Of a stretch of 18,129 bases of DNA, positions 8,664 to 14,547 are shown one piece after another; the first letter of the stretch is position 1, and the number at the start of each line of letters is the position of its first letter. Location of the stretch: assembly GCA_964576705.1 (NCBI GenBank), contig CAZNVI010000016.1:1-18129 (forward strand). Reading direction: 5' to 3'. The stretch is from CAYMDS01 sp964576705. Lineage in GTDB: Bacteria; Patescibacteriota; Microgenomatia; Levybacterales; UBA12049. The notes under the pieces were generated by a model, which worked only from the letters and a program-made list of their open reading frames with translations, was not told where the DNA came from and searched no databases. The translations under genes were made by a program, and so were the position numbers.

Positions 8664-8684
8664 CAAAGAGCAAAGAGCAAAGAG
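8664..8684 (+). repeat. Heptamer tandem repeat (CAAAGAG)x3
   Basis: Three perfect copies of CAAAGAG begin at the first base after the CAP gene stop codon. Same 7-bp period as the repeats at 6403 and 10967. Confidence 0.75.
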
Positions 8685-8760
8685 TTTAACCCTATGCTAT
8701 CCGCCCTTTGCCGTACGCCAAAATACTCTCTTATCCTTTTCTTACCTGTTCCTTATCAGT

Positions 8761-8922
8761 TTATTAAGCGACAAGCTTAAACTACGGTAGAGCTAATAAG
8801 TTTCTTGTCCGCCTAGGCTTACTTTCGAGCTTTTCAGTACTATTCATACACGCTCGAAAGAGCGCTTGATCGGCGGACTTAAGAATCTCTAAGCTTTTTG
8901 CTTCTCAAAAATGCAAGAGCTT
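8761..8922 (+). promoter_or_regulatory. Structured leader with three successive hairpins before a strong RBS
   Basis: This 281-bp gap (8664-8944) holds no gene. Three inverted repeats follow each other. Hairpin 1 pairs TTATTAAGC (8761-8769) with GCTAATAA (8792-8799). Hairpin 2 is long: GTCCGCC (8807-8813) pairs with GGCGGAC (8872-8878) and CTTTCGAGC (8822-8830) with GCTCGAAAG (8852-8860). Hairpin 3 pairs AAGCT (8891-8895) with AGCTT (8918-8922) and TTGC with GCAA inside. The perfect Shine-Dalgarno site begins 2 nt later. It could be a cis-regulatory leader, a small RNA, or a palindromic mobile repeat (hairpin 2). No known riboswitch consensus was recognised. 8685-8760 shows nothing else. Confidence 0.5.
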
Positions 8923-8924
8923 CT

Positions 8925-8936
8925 AAAGGAGGTGAT
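8925..8936 (+). promoter_or_regulatory. Near-perfect Shine-Dalgarno site
   Basis: AAAGGAGGTGAT is complementary to the full 3' end of bacterial 16S rRNA, 8 nt from the ATG at 8945. It fixes the start of the 69-residue membrane protein and contrasts with most genes here, which lack such a site. Confidence 0.9.
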
Positions 8937-8944
8937 AATCTTTT

Positions 8945-9154
8945 ATGGCAACTATAGTAAACACGCCAGCATCAACAGATAGCGGGTCAGGGATAGGATT
9001 TTTTCTCGGAATAATTTTCCTTGCGATATTTGCGCTACTGTTTTTCTTCTACGGACTTCCAATGATGGGAAGCTGGTTTCAAAGTATGAGTGGGCCGCAG
9101 GTTAATGTGCCTGGGAAAATAGATGTGAACGTACAGACACCACAGGGTAAGTAA
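8945..9154 (+). CDS. Small single-pass membrane protein (69 aa)
   Basis: A short polar N-terminus (1-15) is followed by one hydrophobic helix (about 17-40, GFFLGIIFLAIFALLFFFYG) and a short polar tail ending in VDVNVQTPQGK-like residues (KIDVNVQTPQGK). I do not recognise the family; small proteins of this shape are frequent in CPR genomes. The perfect Shine-Dalgarno site and the long structured leader suggest high or controlled expression. It precedes another small membrane protein by about 100 bp, probably in one transcript. Confidence 0.85.
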   Translation: MATIVNTPASTDSGSGIGFFLGIIFLAIFALLFFFYGLPMMGSWFQSMSGPQVNVPGKIDVNVQTPQGK

Positions 9155-9160
9155 GAGGCG

Positions 9161-9218
9161 CAAAGTTGCAGAGGTACAGGGCTACAGAATTTTTATACTC
9201 TGCAACTATGAAGCTTTG
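9161..9218 (+). promoter_or_regulatory. Intercistronic hairpin
   Basis: GTTGCAGAG (9165-9173) pairs with CTCTGCAAC (9198-9206), and outer CAAAG (9161-9165) can pair with CTTTG (9214-9218). It lies between the two small membrane-protein genes. No T tract follows, so processing or RNA protection is as likely as termination. Confidence 0.45.
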
Positions 9219-9241
9219 ACTCTTTGGAGCTTTATATTGAA

Positions 9242-9250
9242 GGGAGGTGA
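9242..9250 (+). promoter_or_regulatory. Shine-Dalgarno site deciding the start at 9261
   Basis: GGGAGGTGA sits 10 nt before the ATG at 9261. The open frame begins 15 codons earlier, but this site shows that the shorter product is the real one. Confidence 0.85.
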
Positions 9251-9260
9251 AAAACAAATT

Positions 9261-9512
9261 ATGGATTTAATAGTATATCTCATTTTCGGAGCTTTGGCGG
9301 GCTGGATAGCCTCTATAATTATGAAAACCAATGAGCAGCAAGGAGCGATCATGAACATAGTGGTCGGAATTGCGGGTGCGTTTTTAGGTGGAGTGTTAAT
9401 GAATGCGTTCGGTCAACCAGGGGTTTCAGGGTTTAATCTATACAGCATTATTGTAGCGGTACTTGGCTCTGTCGTATTGTTATGGATGTATAAAATGCTT
9501 CGTTATACGTGA
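9261..9512 (+). CDS. GlsB/YeaQ/YmgE-family small membrane protein (83 aa)
   Basis: Member of the family once called transglycosylase-associated proteins. Three hydrophobic helices (about 2-20, 29-51, 60-77) and the Gly-rich pattern GALAGWIASIIMK, then NIVVGIAGAFLGGVLMN, are typical, as is the length of about 80 residues. It is an inner-membrane protein often tied to envelope stress; the biochemical role is unknown. Start fixed by the Shine-Dalgarno site at 9242-9250. A rho-independent terminator follows 18 bp after the stop, so it closes the small-membrane-protein unit. Confidence 0.9.
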   Translation: MDLIVYLIFGALAGWIASIIMKTNEQQGAIMNIVVGIAGAFLGGVLMNAFGQPGVSGFNLYSIIVAVLGSVVLLWMYKMLRYT

Positions 9513-9530
9513 TCCAAGTACGCGTATAAA

Positions 9531-9561
9531 AATCCCTCATATGTATAATGGGGGATTTTTT
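9531..9561 (+). terminator. Rho-independent terminator
   Basis: Stem AATCCCTCAT (9531-9540) with ATGGGGGATT (9548-9557), one wobble, a 7-nt loop, then six T. It ends the unit of two small membrane-protein genes. Confidence 0.9.
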
Positions 9562-9602
9562 GTGTTTTTGAGGCTCATATGGTATTATTTAACGACTAAT
9601 TA

Positions 9603-9870
9603 GCCAGGGCCCCGATATAAAGCTTGCTTGCTCGCATGGTTTCCATCCATGTCTCTCAAGAGCGCTTATACGGGGTAAATAGCTCAGCAGGCTGGGTAGC
9701 TCAGTGGTAGATGCAATCGTTTCATAAGCGATAGGTCGTCGGTCCGAATCCGACCCCAGCCACACGTGCTAAGGTCGCGGGCCTGCCCCGTATAAACGCC
9801 CCTTTGATGCGTGGACGAAGACCACGAGAGAAGGTAAGTTTTTTATGGGGTTCGACTCTCGCCCCTGGTA
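9603..9870 (+). other. Nested complementary arms around the tRNA gene
   Basis: The space 9562-9892 outside the tRNA has no gene but is rich in pairing. Arm A, CCCCGATATAAAGC (9610-9623), can pair with arm B, GCGCTTATACGGGG (9662-9675). Arm B can instead pair with arm C, CCCCGTATAA (9786-9795), which would enclose the tRNA. Further small stems are CATGG/CCATG near 9634-9650, CGTGG/CCACG (9810-9814, 9822-9826) and CGAGAG/CTCTCG (9825-9830, 9856-9861). The outermost arms GCCAGGG (9603-9609) and CCCTGGT (9863-9869) make seven pairs, and a TTCGACT at 9851-9857 lies at the T-loop distance from them. It may be a precursor RNA, a separate structured RNA, or a decayed tRNA duplication. Confidence 0.4.
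9690..9762 (+). tRNA. tRNA with CAT anticodon (Met elongator or Ile2)
   Basis: Cloverleaf traced by hand. Acceptor GGCTGGG (9690-9696) pairs fully with CCCAGCC (9755-9761), discriminator A9762. D-stem 5' strand GCTC (9699-9702), loop AGTGGTA. Anticodon stem ATCGT/GCGAT (9716-9720, 9728-9732) with loop TTCATAA, anticodon CAT at 9723-9725. Variable AGGTC, T-arm GTCGG-TCCGAAT-CCGAC (9738-9754). No CCA is encoded. A paired 1-72 and the lack of three G-C pairs in the anticodon stem argue against the initiator tRNA. CAT could also be the lysidine-modified Ile2 tRNA; I cannot decide. The D-stem 3' strand has one extra T (9712), and the T-loop starts TCC rather than TTC. Confidence 0.88.
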
Positions 9871-9892
9871 CTTTAGGTGGAGTTTTAAATTT

Positions 9893-10186
9893 ATGAGCAG
9901 TGAAAATGATAACCCAGTCGCGTGCTTAGCTTGTGGGCTTAATATAGTATTTATTCGGGGATTATGTGGAGATTGTGACGTGAAGATCAGATCAGGGGAA
10001 GGTCTTTATTCATTAATTACAGTTAGTAGAAATTCTATGGTAGAAGATGTGGTTGAAGCGGTACGTGAAAAACAGACAAAGAAAAGAGGTTTTACTCAAG
10101 AATATATAATACGGCCTACATGCGATCCGGCAATATTGGGGAGTGTTGTTTTTGACAGGGCGAAAAGTATAATTAATGGACAATAG
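9893..10186 (+). CDS. Small zinc-ribbon-like protein (97 aa)
   Basis: Two CxxC knuckles near the N-terminus (CLAC, ten residues, CGDC) form a probable four-cysteine zinc site at about residues 11-26. The rest is mixed alpha/beta with no recognised domain. I chose the ATG at 9893 because GGTGGAG (9876-9882) stands 10 nt before it; a longer reading from 9845 would use tRNA-like DNA as coding sequence and is unlikely. Its stop overlaps the murI start by 11 bp, so it is the first gene of a zinc-ribbon, murI, murD operon. The function is unknown. Confidence 0.75.
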   Translation: MSSENDNPVACLACGLNIVFIRGLCGDCDVKIRSGEGLYSLITVSRNSMVEDVVEAVREKQTKKRGFTQEYIIRPTCDPAILGSVVFDRAKSIINGQ

Positions 10187-10967
10187 TATTGGCATTCTTG
10201 ATTCAGGCGTAGGCGGACTCACGGTTTGGAGAGCCATAACCACAGAGCTTCCAAATGAATCCGTAATATATGTGGGTGATTCAAAGAACGCGCCATATGG
10301 AGAGAAAGACTCCCTTGAGATCTACTTTCTTGCTAAAAGCTTGGTTCAGTTTTTAATAAGTCAAAACGTTAAAATCGTAGTTATCGCCTGCAATACGATT
10401 ACAGTAAGCTGTCTGGACAAGTTGCGAATTCAGTTCCCGCAAGTTCCCATAATAGGAACGGTTCCTGTGATTAAAACCGCTGCGGAAGTCTCAAGAAATA
10501 AGAAAATTGGGATTTTTTCAACCACCAGGACAGCAGAGAGCGAATATCAAAAGAAGTTGCTTGAGAGATTTGCGAAAAACTGCGAAGTTATATCTCTAGG
10601 CTCGGATAGGATAGTTCCTCTTATTGAGCAGGGACAAATAGACACTAAAGAGATGAAGGGCATTTTGGAGGAGATCCTAGTTCCTTTTAAAATCAATAGT
10701 GTCGATACGGTGTGTCTAGGATGCACGCATTTCCCTTTTATTAAAGAAGAAATCAAGGAGGTGCTAGGGGGAGATGTGTTATTGCTTGAGCCTTCAAGTG
10801 CTATAGCAAGGCACGTAAAAAATATCTTAGGGAACAATAAGCAACTGGCCTATCCCAAGGGCAGCGTTAAGTATAAATTTTATACAACAGGAGACGAGGG
10901 AGTATTTGTTAGGGTTGCAAAAAGTTTACTAAAGATTAAAATACAAGCACAGGGTATAGATTTATGA
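10176..10967 (+). CDS. murI: Glutamate racemase MurI (263 aa)
   Basis: Converts L-glutamate to D-glutamate for peptidoglycan. The full length and motifs match the family: ILDSGVGGLTV at the N-terminus with Asp9 and Ser10, YVGDSKNAPYG (32-42), the first catalytic cysteine Cys72 in ACNTIT, and the second, Cys183, in CLGCTHFPF. The start overlaps the preceding gene by 11 bp, and the TGA stop overlaps the murD ATG (10964-10967), so translation of the three genes is probably coupled. Having murI directly before murD is logical, because MurD uses the D-glutamate. Certain. Confidence 0.96.
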   Translation: MDNSIGILDSGVGGLTVWRAITTELPNESVIYVGDSKNAPYGEKDSLEIYFLAKSLVQFLISQNVKIVVIACNTITVSCLDKLRIQFPQVPIIGTVPVIKTAAEVSRNKKIGIFSTTRTAESEYQKKLLERFAKNCEVISLGSDRIVPLIEQGQIDTKEMKGILEEILVPFKINSVDTVCLGCTHFPFIKEEIKEVLGGDVLLLEPSSAIARHVKNILGNNKQLAYPKGSVKYKFYTTGDEGVFVRVAKSLLKIKIQAQGIDL

Positions 10968-12343
10968 TTCAAGATTCAAGATTCAAGAATAAGAAGATGG
11001 CGGTGATAGGTGCGGGGGTGGAGGGAGCTTCAAGCGCCGAGTGGCTTGCGGAGCAAGGCGCAGAGGTGACATTGCTGGATAGAAGCGAGCCAGAGCTGCA
11101 CAGAGTCAAAGCGACAAAGTTAATAACAGGCACAAATTATTTATCGGATCTTAGTCAATATGACGTTATAGTTCGTAGTCCAGGGGTGAAGCGTAATTTG
11201 CCAGAAGTTTTAGAAGTAGAAAAGAATGGTAAATTAATTACTTCTCACACTCAGATATTTTTTGATTTATCTCCAGCGCCCATCATAGGTGTTACAGGAA
11301 CTAAGGGTAAGGGTACGACATCGGCTTTAATTTATGAAATGCTTAAAGAAGAAGGCTTAGACGTGCATCTCGGAGGCAATATAGGGACACCCCCTTTAGA
11401 GTTTGTTGATAAATTAAGTCTTACTTCGTGGGTAGTCCTTGAGTTATCAAGTTTTCAGCTTGAAGATCTGAATAAGTCGCCCCATATTGCCGTAGTCTTG
11501 ATGATCGTTCCCGAGCACTTAGGGGTAGATACTGTAGGCACTGCAAATTATCATGACGACATGGAAGCATACGTATCAGCTAAAAGAAATATTCTTTCCT
11601 GGCAGACACCAGAAGATTATGCAGTAATAAACCGCGATTATCCTCCCAGCAATGAATCAGATATTTATACAGATGGAAAAGTGTTTCAAGTATCCAGAGA
11701 GAGGGAGGCAGCGGAAGATGGTTGTTTTACGAGACAGGGGAGTATAATTTTGCGTAAAGATGGGAAAGAGGAGGCAGTAATTGAAGTTTCAGAAATCCTT
11801 CTTCCGGGAAAGCATAACCTAGAAAATGTTTGTGCTGCGGTAATGGCGTCGGATCTTGCCGGTGTTTCGATAAAATCAATCGCAAGCGTTTTAAGAAAAT
11901 TTAAAGGACTTGAGCACAGACTAGAGCTGGTGGGCGAAGTAAATGGAGTGAGATATTATGATGATTCATTTTCTACGACACCTGAGACAGCCATAGCAGC
12001 AATTGAATCGTTTGCTGACCCTGAAATATTAATACTCGGAGGATCGCATAAGGGAAGTGATTTTACGGAATTAGGAAAAGTGATAAGCGATGCGCAAAAC
12101 ATAAAAGCGATAATAGGGATTGGTGTGGAATGGGAGGCGATAAAAGAGAAATTGCAAATAGCTAATGGCAAATTGCAAATAGTTGAAGACTGTAAGAATA
12201 TGGAGGAGGTAGTACAAAGAGCAGCAGAGATAGCGGAGTTTGGCGATGTGGTGCTTCTGTCTCCAGCCTGTGCAAGCTTCGGGATGTTTAAGAATTATAA
12301 AGATAGAGGGGAGTTATTTAAGAGAGAGGTTATGAAATTATGA
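10964..12343 (+). CDS. murD: UDP-N-acetylmuramoylalanine--D-glutamate ligase MurD (459 aa)
   Basis: Cytosolic Mur ligase adding D-glutamate to UDP-MurNAc-L-Ala. N-terminal Rossmann-like domain begins MAVIGAGVEGASSA (from residue 12). The ATP loop is GVTGTKGKGTT (about 109-119). LELSSFQLEDL, YYDDSFSTTPET, ILGGSHKGSDF and SPACASFGMFKNYKDRG are standard MurD blocks. The first codons are an in-frame heptamer triplication (10967-10987); translation could alternatively begin at the ATG at 10997, but the ATGA overlap with murI favours 10964. Residues about 395-408 carry an in-frame 21-nt tandem repeat. The stop overlaps the convergent gene by 6 bp. Function certain. Confidence 0.95.
   Translation: MIQDSRFKNKKMAVIGAGVEGASSAEWLAEQGAEVTLLDRSEPELHRVKATKLITGTNYLSDLSQYDVIVRSPGVKRNLPEVLEVEKNGKLITSHTQIFFDLSPAPIIGVTGTKGKGTTSALIYEMLKEEGLDVHLGGNIGTPPLEFVDKLSLTSWVVLELSSFQLEDLNKSPHIAVVLMIVPEHLGVDTVGTANYHDDMEAYVSAKRNILSWQTPEDYAVINRDYPPSNESDIYTDGKVFQVSREREAAEDGCFTRQGSIILRKDGKEEAVIEVSEILLPGKHNLENVCAAVMASDLAGVSIKSIASVLRKFKGLEHRLELVGEVNGVRYYDDSFSTTPETAIAAIESFADPEILILGGSHKGSDFTELGKVISDAQNIKAIIGIGVEWEAIKEKLQIANGKLQIVEDCKNMEEVVQRAAEIAEFGDVVLLSPACASFGMFKNYKDRGELFKREVMKL
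10967..10987 (+). repeat. Heptamer tandem repeat (ATTCAAG)x3 in the murD start
   Basis: Three perfect ATTCAAG copies follow the murD ATG and encode IQDSRFK in frame. Twenty-one nt keep the frame; gain or loss of one unit would shift it between the ATG at 10964 and the rest of murD. Confidence 0.8.
12150..12182 (+). repeat. In-frame 21-nt tandem repeat inside murD
   Basis: AATTGCAAATAG occurs at 12150-12161 and again at 12171-12182, period 21 nt, translated as LQIANGK then LQIVED. It lies in a variable part of the C-terminal domain between conserved MurD blocks. Confidence 0.6.
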
Positions 12344-13438
12344 TTGCCAGTGCGGGCGTGAAGCATACGCGCGTTTCAGACTTTCTCTAAGGCCTCCGAT
12401 GCCTGCGTCTTTAAAAGGTTTTTCCAAATCATCAGCAGCACTGCCTGTTCCTCCAGGCTTCATTATTCCCCTGTGGATAGCGTTATTCCACCAAACGCCT
12501 GGATCGCTTGGATTGTCAGATTCGCCAAGATTTATTTGCTCGGCTCTACCATTGGATGACTCAATCTCTGCGAGCCTGTTCACGGTACTAAAGTCGTCAT
12601 GTGTTCCTGTAAGGTGAGCAAATGGAACTTGTATGTTAATCATTTTGACCTCAGGCCGATTATTTAAGCGCTCTTCTTCTGTAGCATATTCAGAAAGTTC
12701 AGGAATGTCTGCTACCCAGATGCGAGCAGCCTGACCTTCTGTGGGATTAGGATCATATATCACAGCGTGAAAGTCTGATTTAGCGCCGGTTTTTCTTTTA
12801 AATACAAACCAAGTTGTATTATTTTCACCTCTAATTACCACCGGTCCTGTGCCGTTTTTCGCTGGTAGGACTTCATAGTCGGCAAATTCGCTTTTAAAAA
12901 TCTCTTGTTGTGGAGGTATAGCAGTTGGGGTTTCTGTCGCAACCTCTTCTGTTTTAGCTCGTGCTTTATTCAGTTCTTCTGGATCCCAATGAATCCCAGC
13001 TGATTCAAGCTGACTGGTAAATGCTTCTTCTGATAGCCTATCTAAAATCTCATTCCATCTATCCCCGTTTTCAGTATGCTCATCTGGGTTAAGAAAGTAT
13101 AGAGCGCGATTATCTCGCGGATTAGGATAAGTTGGAAAATCAACATAATTTCTTGTTGCTTCATCATTCCTCCTTGCATATCCGGCTAAGACTTTTGGTC
13201 TACCATCGGAGTCAATACTATAATCAAAATAAAATACCTCATCGGGAGATGTTTTCATATACCCTCCAAAGCTTGGTTTAGCCCCGAATCTGCCCCTATA
13301 ATACTTTATTGCAAGCTCGTTTTGTGTTTTGCTAAATTCGCCAATTCTGGCAGTAAATCCATTTTCGGTTTTATTCACATTAACTGCTTGAACATTTTCT
13401 CCCCTGTCCGTTGGAACATCAAAGTTAGTTTGAGGCAT
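12338..13438 (-). CDS. Hypothetical protein, soluble (366 aa)
   Basis: No family recognised. The product is hydrophilic with no signal peptide or membrane segment. Residues about 20-150 and 190-290 look like beta-rich domains joined by a Thr/Pro/Glu linker (around VATETPTAIPPQQEI). The C-terminus is Gly-rich, then basic (GGLRESLKRAYASRPHWQS). I chose the ATG at 13438 (MPQTNF) because a promoter with its -10 at 13451-13456 lies inside the longer reading from 13471. Transcription would begin about 5 nt before this ATG, so no Shine-Dalgarno site is expected. It is convergent with murD (6-bp overlap of the ends) and codirectional with the Tat-exported protein upstream, which has its own end signals. 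Confidence 0.8.
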   Translation of the reverse strand: MPQTNFDVPTDRGENVQAVNVNKTENGFTARIGEFSKTQNELAIKYYRGRFGAKPSFGGYMKTSPDEVFYFDYSIDSDGRPKVLAGYARRNDEATRNYVDFPTYPNPRDNRALYFLNPDEHTENGDRWNEILDRLSEEAFTSQLESAGIHWDPEELNKARAKTEEVATETPTAIPPQQEIFKSEFADYEVLPAKNGTGPVVIRGENNTTWFVFKRKTGAKSDFHAVIYDPNPTEGQAARIWVADIPELSEYATEEERLNNRPEVKMINIQVPFAHLTGTHDDFSTVNRLAEIESSNGRAEQINLGESDNPSDPGVWWNNAIHRGIMKPGGTGSAADDLEKPFKDAGIGGLRESLKRAYASRPHWQS

Positions 13439-13450
13439 AAATTTAGGTAA

Positions 13451-13479
13451 AATATAACACGTACATTGCAAATGTGCAA
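13451..13479 (-). promoter_or_regulatory. Promoter of the 366-aa hypothetical gene
   Basis: TTGCAC (13479-13474), 17-nt spacer, TATATT (13456-13451) on the minus strand. The expected start lies near 13443, about 5 nt before the ATG at 13438. Confidence 0.65.
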
Positions 13480-13480
13480 T
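13465..13480. promoter_or_regulatory. Operator-like inverted repeat over the -35
   Basis: ATTGCA (13465-13470), spacer AATG, TGCAAT (13475-13480): a perfect 6-4-6 inverted repeat that covers the -35 and part of the spacer. The position fits a repressor site; the regulator is unknown. Confidence 0.45.
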
Positions 13481-13532
13481 TATTTAACTTCAGTATAGCA
13501 TTAATAAAGTTCGATTTTCAAATTGTCGTGGC

Positions 13533-13553
13533 CAGCGATATTCAAGATCGCTG
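13533..13553. other. Intergenic hairpin
   Basis: CAGCGAT (13533-13539) and ATCGCTG (13547-13553) form a 7-bp stem with a 7-nt loop. No T tract on either side, so its role is unclear. Confidence 0.45.
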
Positions 13554-13583
13554 TCAGCGTGTTGTTGTAAGGTTTAGTTCACG

Positions 13584-13602
13584 AAAAACCGCCTCTTGGT
13601 TT
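13584..13602 (-). terminator. Weak terminator of the Tat-exported protein gene
   Basis: On the minus strand AAACC, a 7-nt loop, GGTTT and then further T residues, 11 bp after the stop at 13613. The stem is only five pairs, so it is a modest candidate. Confidence 0.4.
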
Positions 13603-13612
13603 ATGAGTTCGG

Positions 13613-14452
13613 TTAAATGCTTAACCTTATTTGATAGTTAACGTATGCATAAGGGGGTATATAGCCAGGGTCTAAGATATCTTCTATATCATCACGATGA
13701 CTACCTCCATGTACCTCATCTGTCCATGTTCTTATGCGGTTACCTATTTGATCAAAAGCTACAGCTTGAACTAAAATACTTGGTTTTCCATCGATTCTGC
13801 TTGTCGGTAAGGATAGAGGAGGTGTAGGACTTTCTCCCTCGCTTGGGGGTGGATTAAGAACGGCCTGCATCCTGTAGACAGCATATCTCTTATCGCCTGG
13901 TTTATGTTCGCGTAAATGACGTAAAGCATCCAGAAGTGTTTGCTGATATACTCCGCCAAGATTTCCCTCGCGGTCTAATGGTATGTCATTGCTAAAAAAA
14001 CTCTTGCCAGTCCCGTGTTCGATAACGTTGCCATCATCATTTGTGGTGCTCAATGTTAACTGATTGCCTGTTCCATCTGAATTCGAAACTAGTCCGATTT
14101 CGTAAGAGTTTGCTACACTAAATTCTCCTGCCCTAGGAAGTATTAATTTATCTTCCTTTGCATCATAAACAATAGCAACCGGTTGTACTTCTCCCCCCTG
14201 CAGGTTTTGTAGTAGATCAAATCTTTGTAGGCTTATGGGTTCTACATGCGCCAATCCGGATTCAGCTCGTTGTTGCAATAATCCGCTTTCTGGATGATAA
14301 GTCACGGGAGCTTCGGAGAGTTTGTCTTCAATTGCATTAATTTTAGTGTCCTGCCTCCTATCTACCGCAGCAAGTCCCACACCGACTCCTGTGAGTCCTG
14401 CTATTTTCAAAAAATTACGCCTACTAACGCCTTCTTTGCCGTTATTATCCAT
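13613..14452 (-). CDS. Tat-exported protein of unknown function (279 aa)
   Basis: The N-terminus is a twin-arginine signal: SRRNFLKIAGLTGVG (about 10-24) followed by a weakly hydrophobic stretch to about residue 30, so export in folded form is predicted. The mature part is hydrophilic, with Asn/Asp/Gly-rich strands and a Pro/Ser loop near PPPSEGESPTPP. I see no cofactor motif or known domain. The ATG at 14452 (MDNNGKEG) was chosen; an ATG 39 nt upstream would read the trinucleotide repeat as a poly-Asn stretch. No tatA or tatC lies in the window. The gene is divergent from tgt, sharing the microsatellite region. Confidence 0.8.
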   Translation of the reverse strand: MDNNGKEGVSRRNFLKIAGLTGVGVGLAAVDRRQDTKINAIEDKLSEAPVTYHPESGLLQQRAESGLAHVEPISLQRFDLLQNLQGGEVQPVAIVYDAKEDKLILPRAGEFSVANSYEIGLVSNSDGTGNQLTLSTTNDDGNVIEHGTGKSFFSNDIPLDREGNLGGVYQQTLLDALRHLREHKPGDKRYAVYRMQAVLNPPPSEGESPTPPLSLPTSRIDGKPSILVQAVAFDQIGNRIRTWTDEVHGGSHRDDIEDILDPGYIPPYAYVNYQIRLSI

Positions 14453-14462
14453 ATTGTATATT

Positions 14463-14486
14463 TTATTATTATTATTATTATTATTA
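14463..14486. repeat. (TTA)8 microsatellite in a divergent promoter region
   Basis: Eight perfect TTA units. On the minus strand it is (TAA)8 between a -35-like TTGCAT (14491-14486 region) and the AT-rich -10 region next to the ATG at 14452. On the plus strand it lies 25 bp upstream of the tgt -35. Confidence 0.85.
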
Positions 14487-14511
14487 TGCAAGAGTTATTT
14501 CAGCCTCGGGA

Positions 14512-14540
14512 TTGCCATATTTTCAGATCCCAGCTACAAT
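14512..14540 (+). promoter_or_regulatory. tgt promoter
   Basis: TTGCCA (14512-14517), 17-nt spacer, TACAAT (14535-14540). Expected transcription start is within one or two bases of the ATG at 14548, so tgt mRNA is probably leaderless. Confidence 0.7.
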
Positions 14541-14547
14541 TGCGTTT

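Noticed and set aside
9216..9260. Upstream start of the GlsB/YeaQ-like protein
   Set aside because: A strong Shine-Dalgarno site directly precedes the ATG at 9261, and the family begins there.
9603..9870. tmRNA (ssrA) because of the acceptor-like closure and T-loop-like TTCGACT
   Set aside because: No tmRNA 5' consensus, no tag reading frame and only three T-stem pairs were found; a complete tRNA sits inside instead.
9845..9892. Upstream start of the zinc-ribbon gene
   Set aside because: The DNA is tRNA-like and structured, and a Shine-Dalgarno site points to the ATG at 9893.
14453..14491. Poly-Asn N-terminus of the Tat protein from an upstream ATG
   Set aside because: It is the microsatellite read as codons; the ATG at 14452 places the twin-arginine motif at a normal distance.
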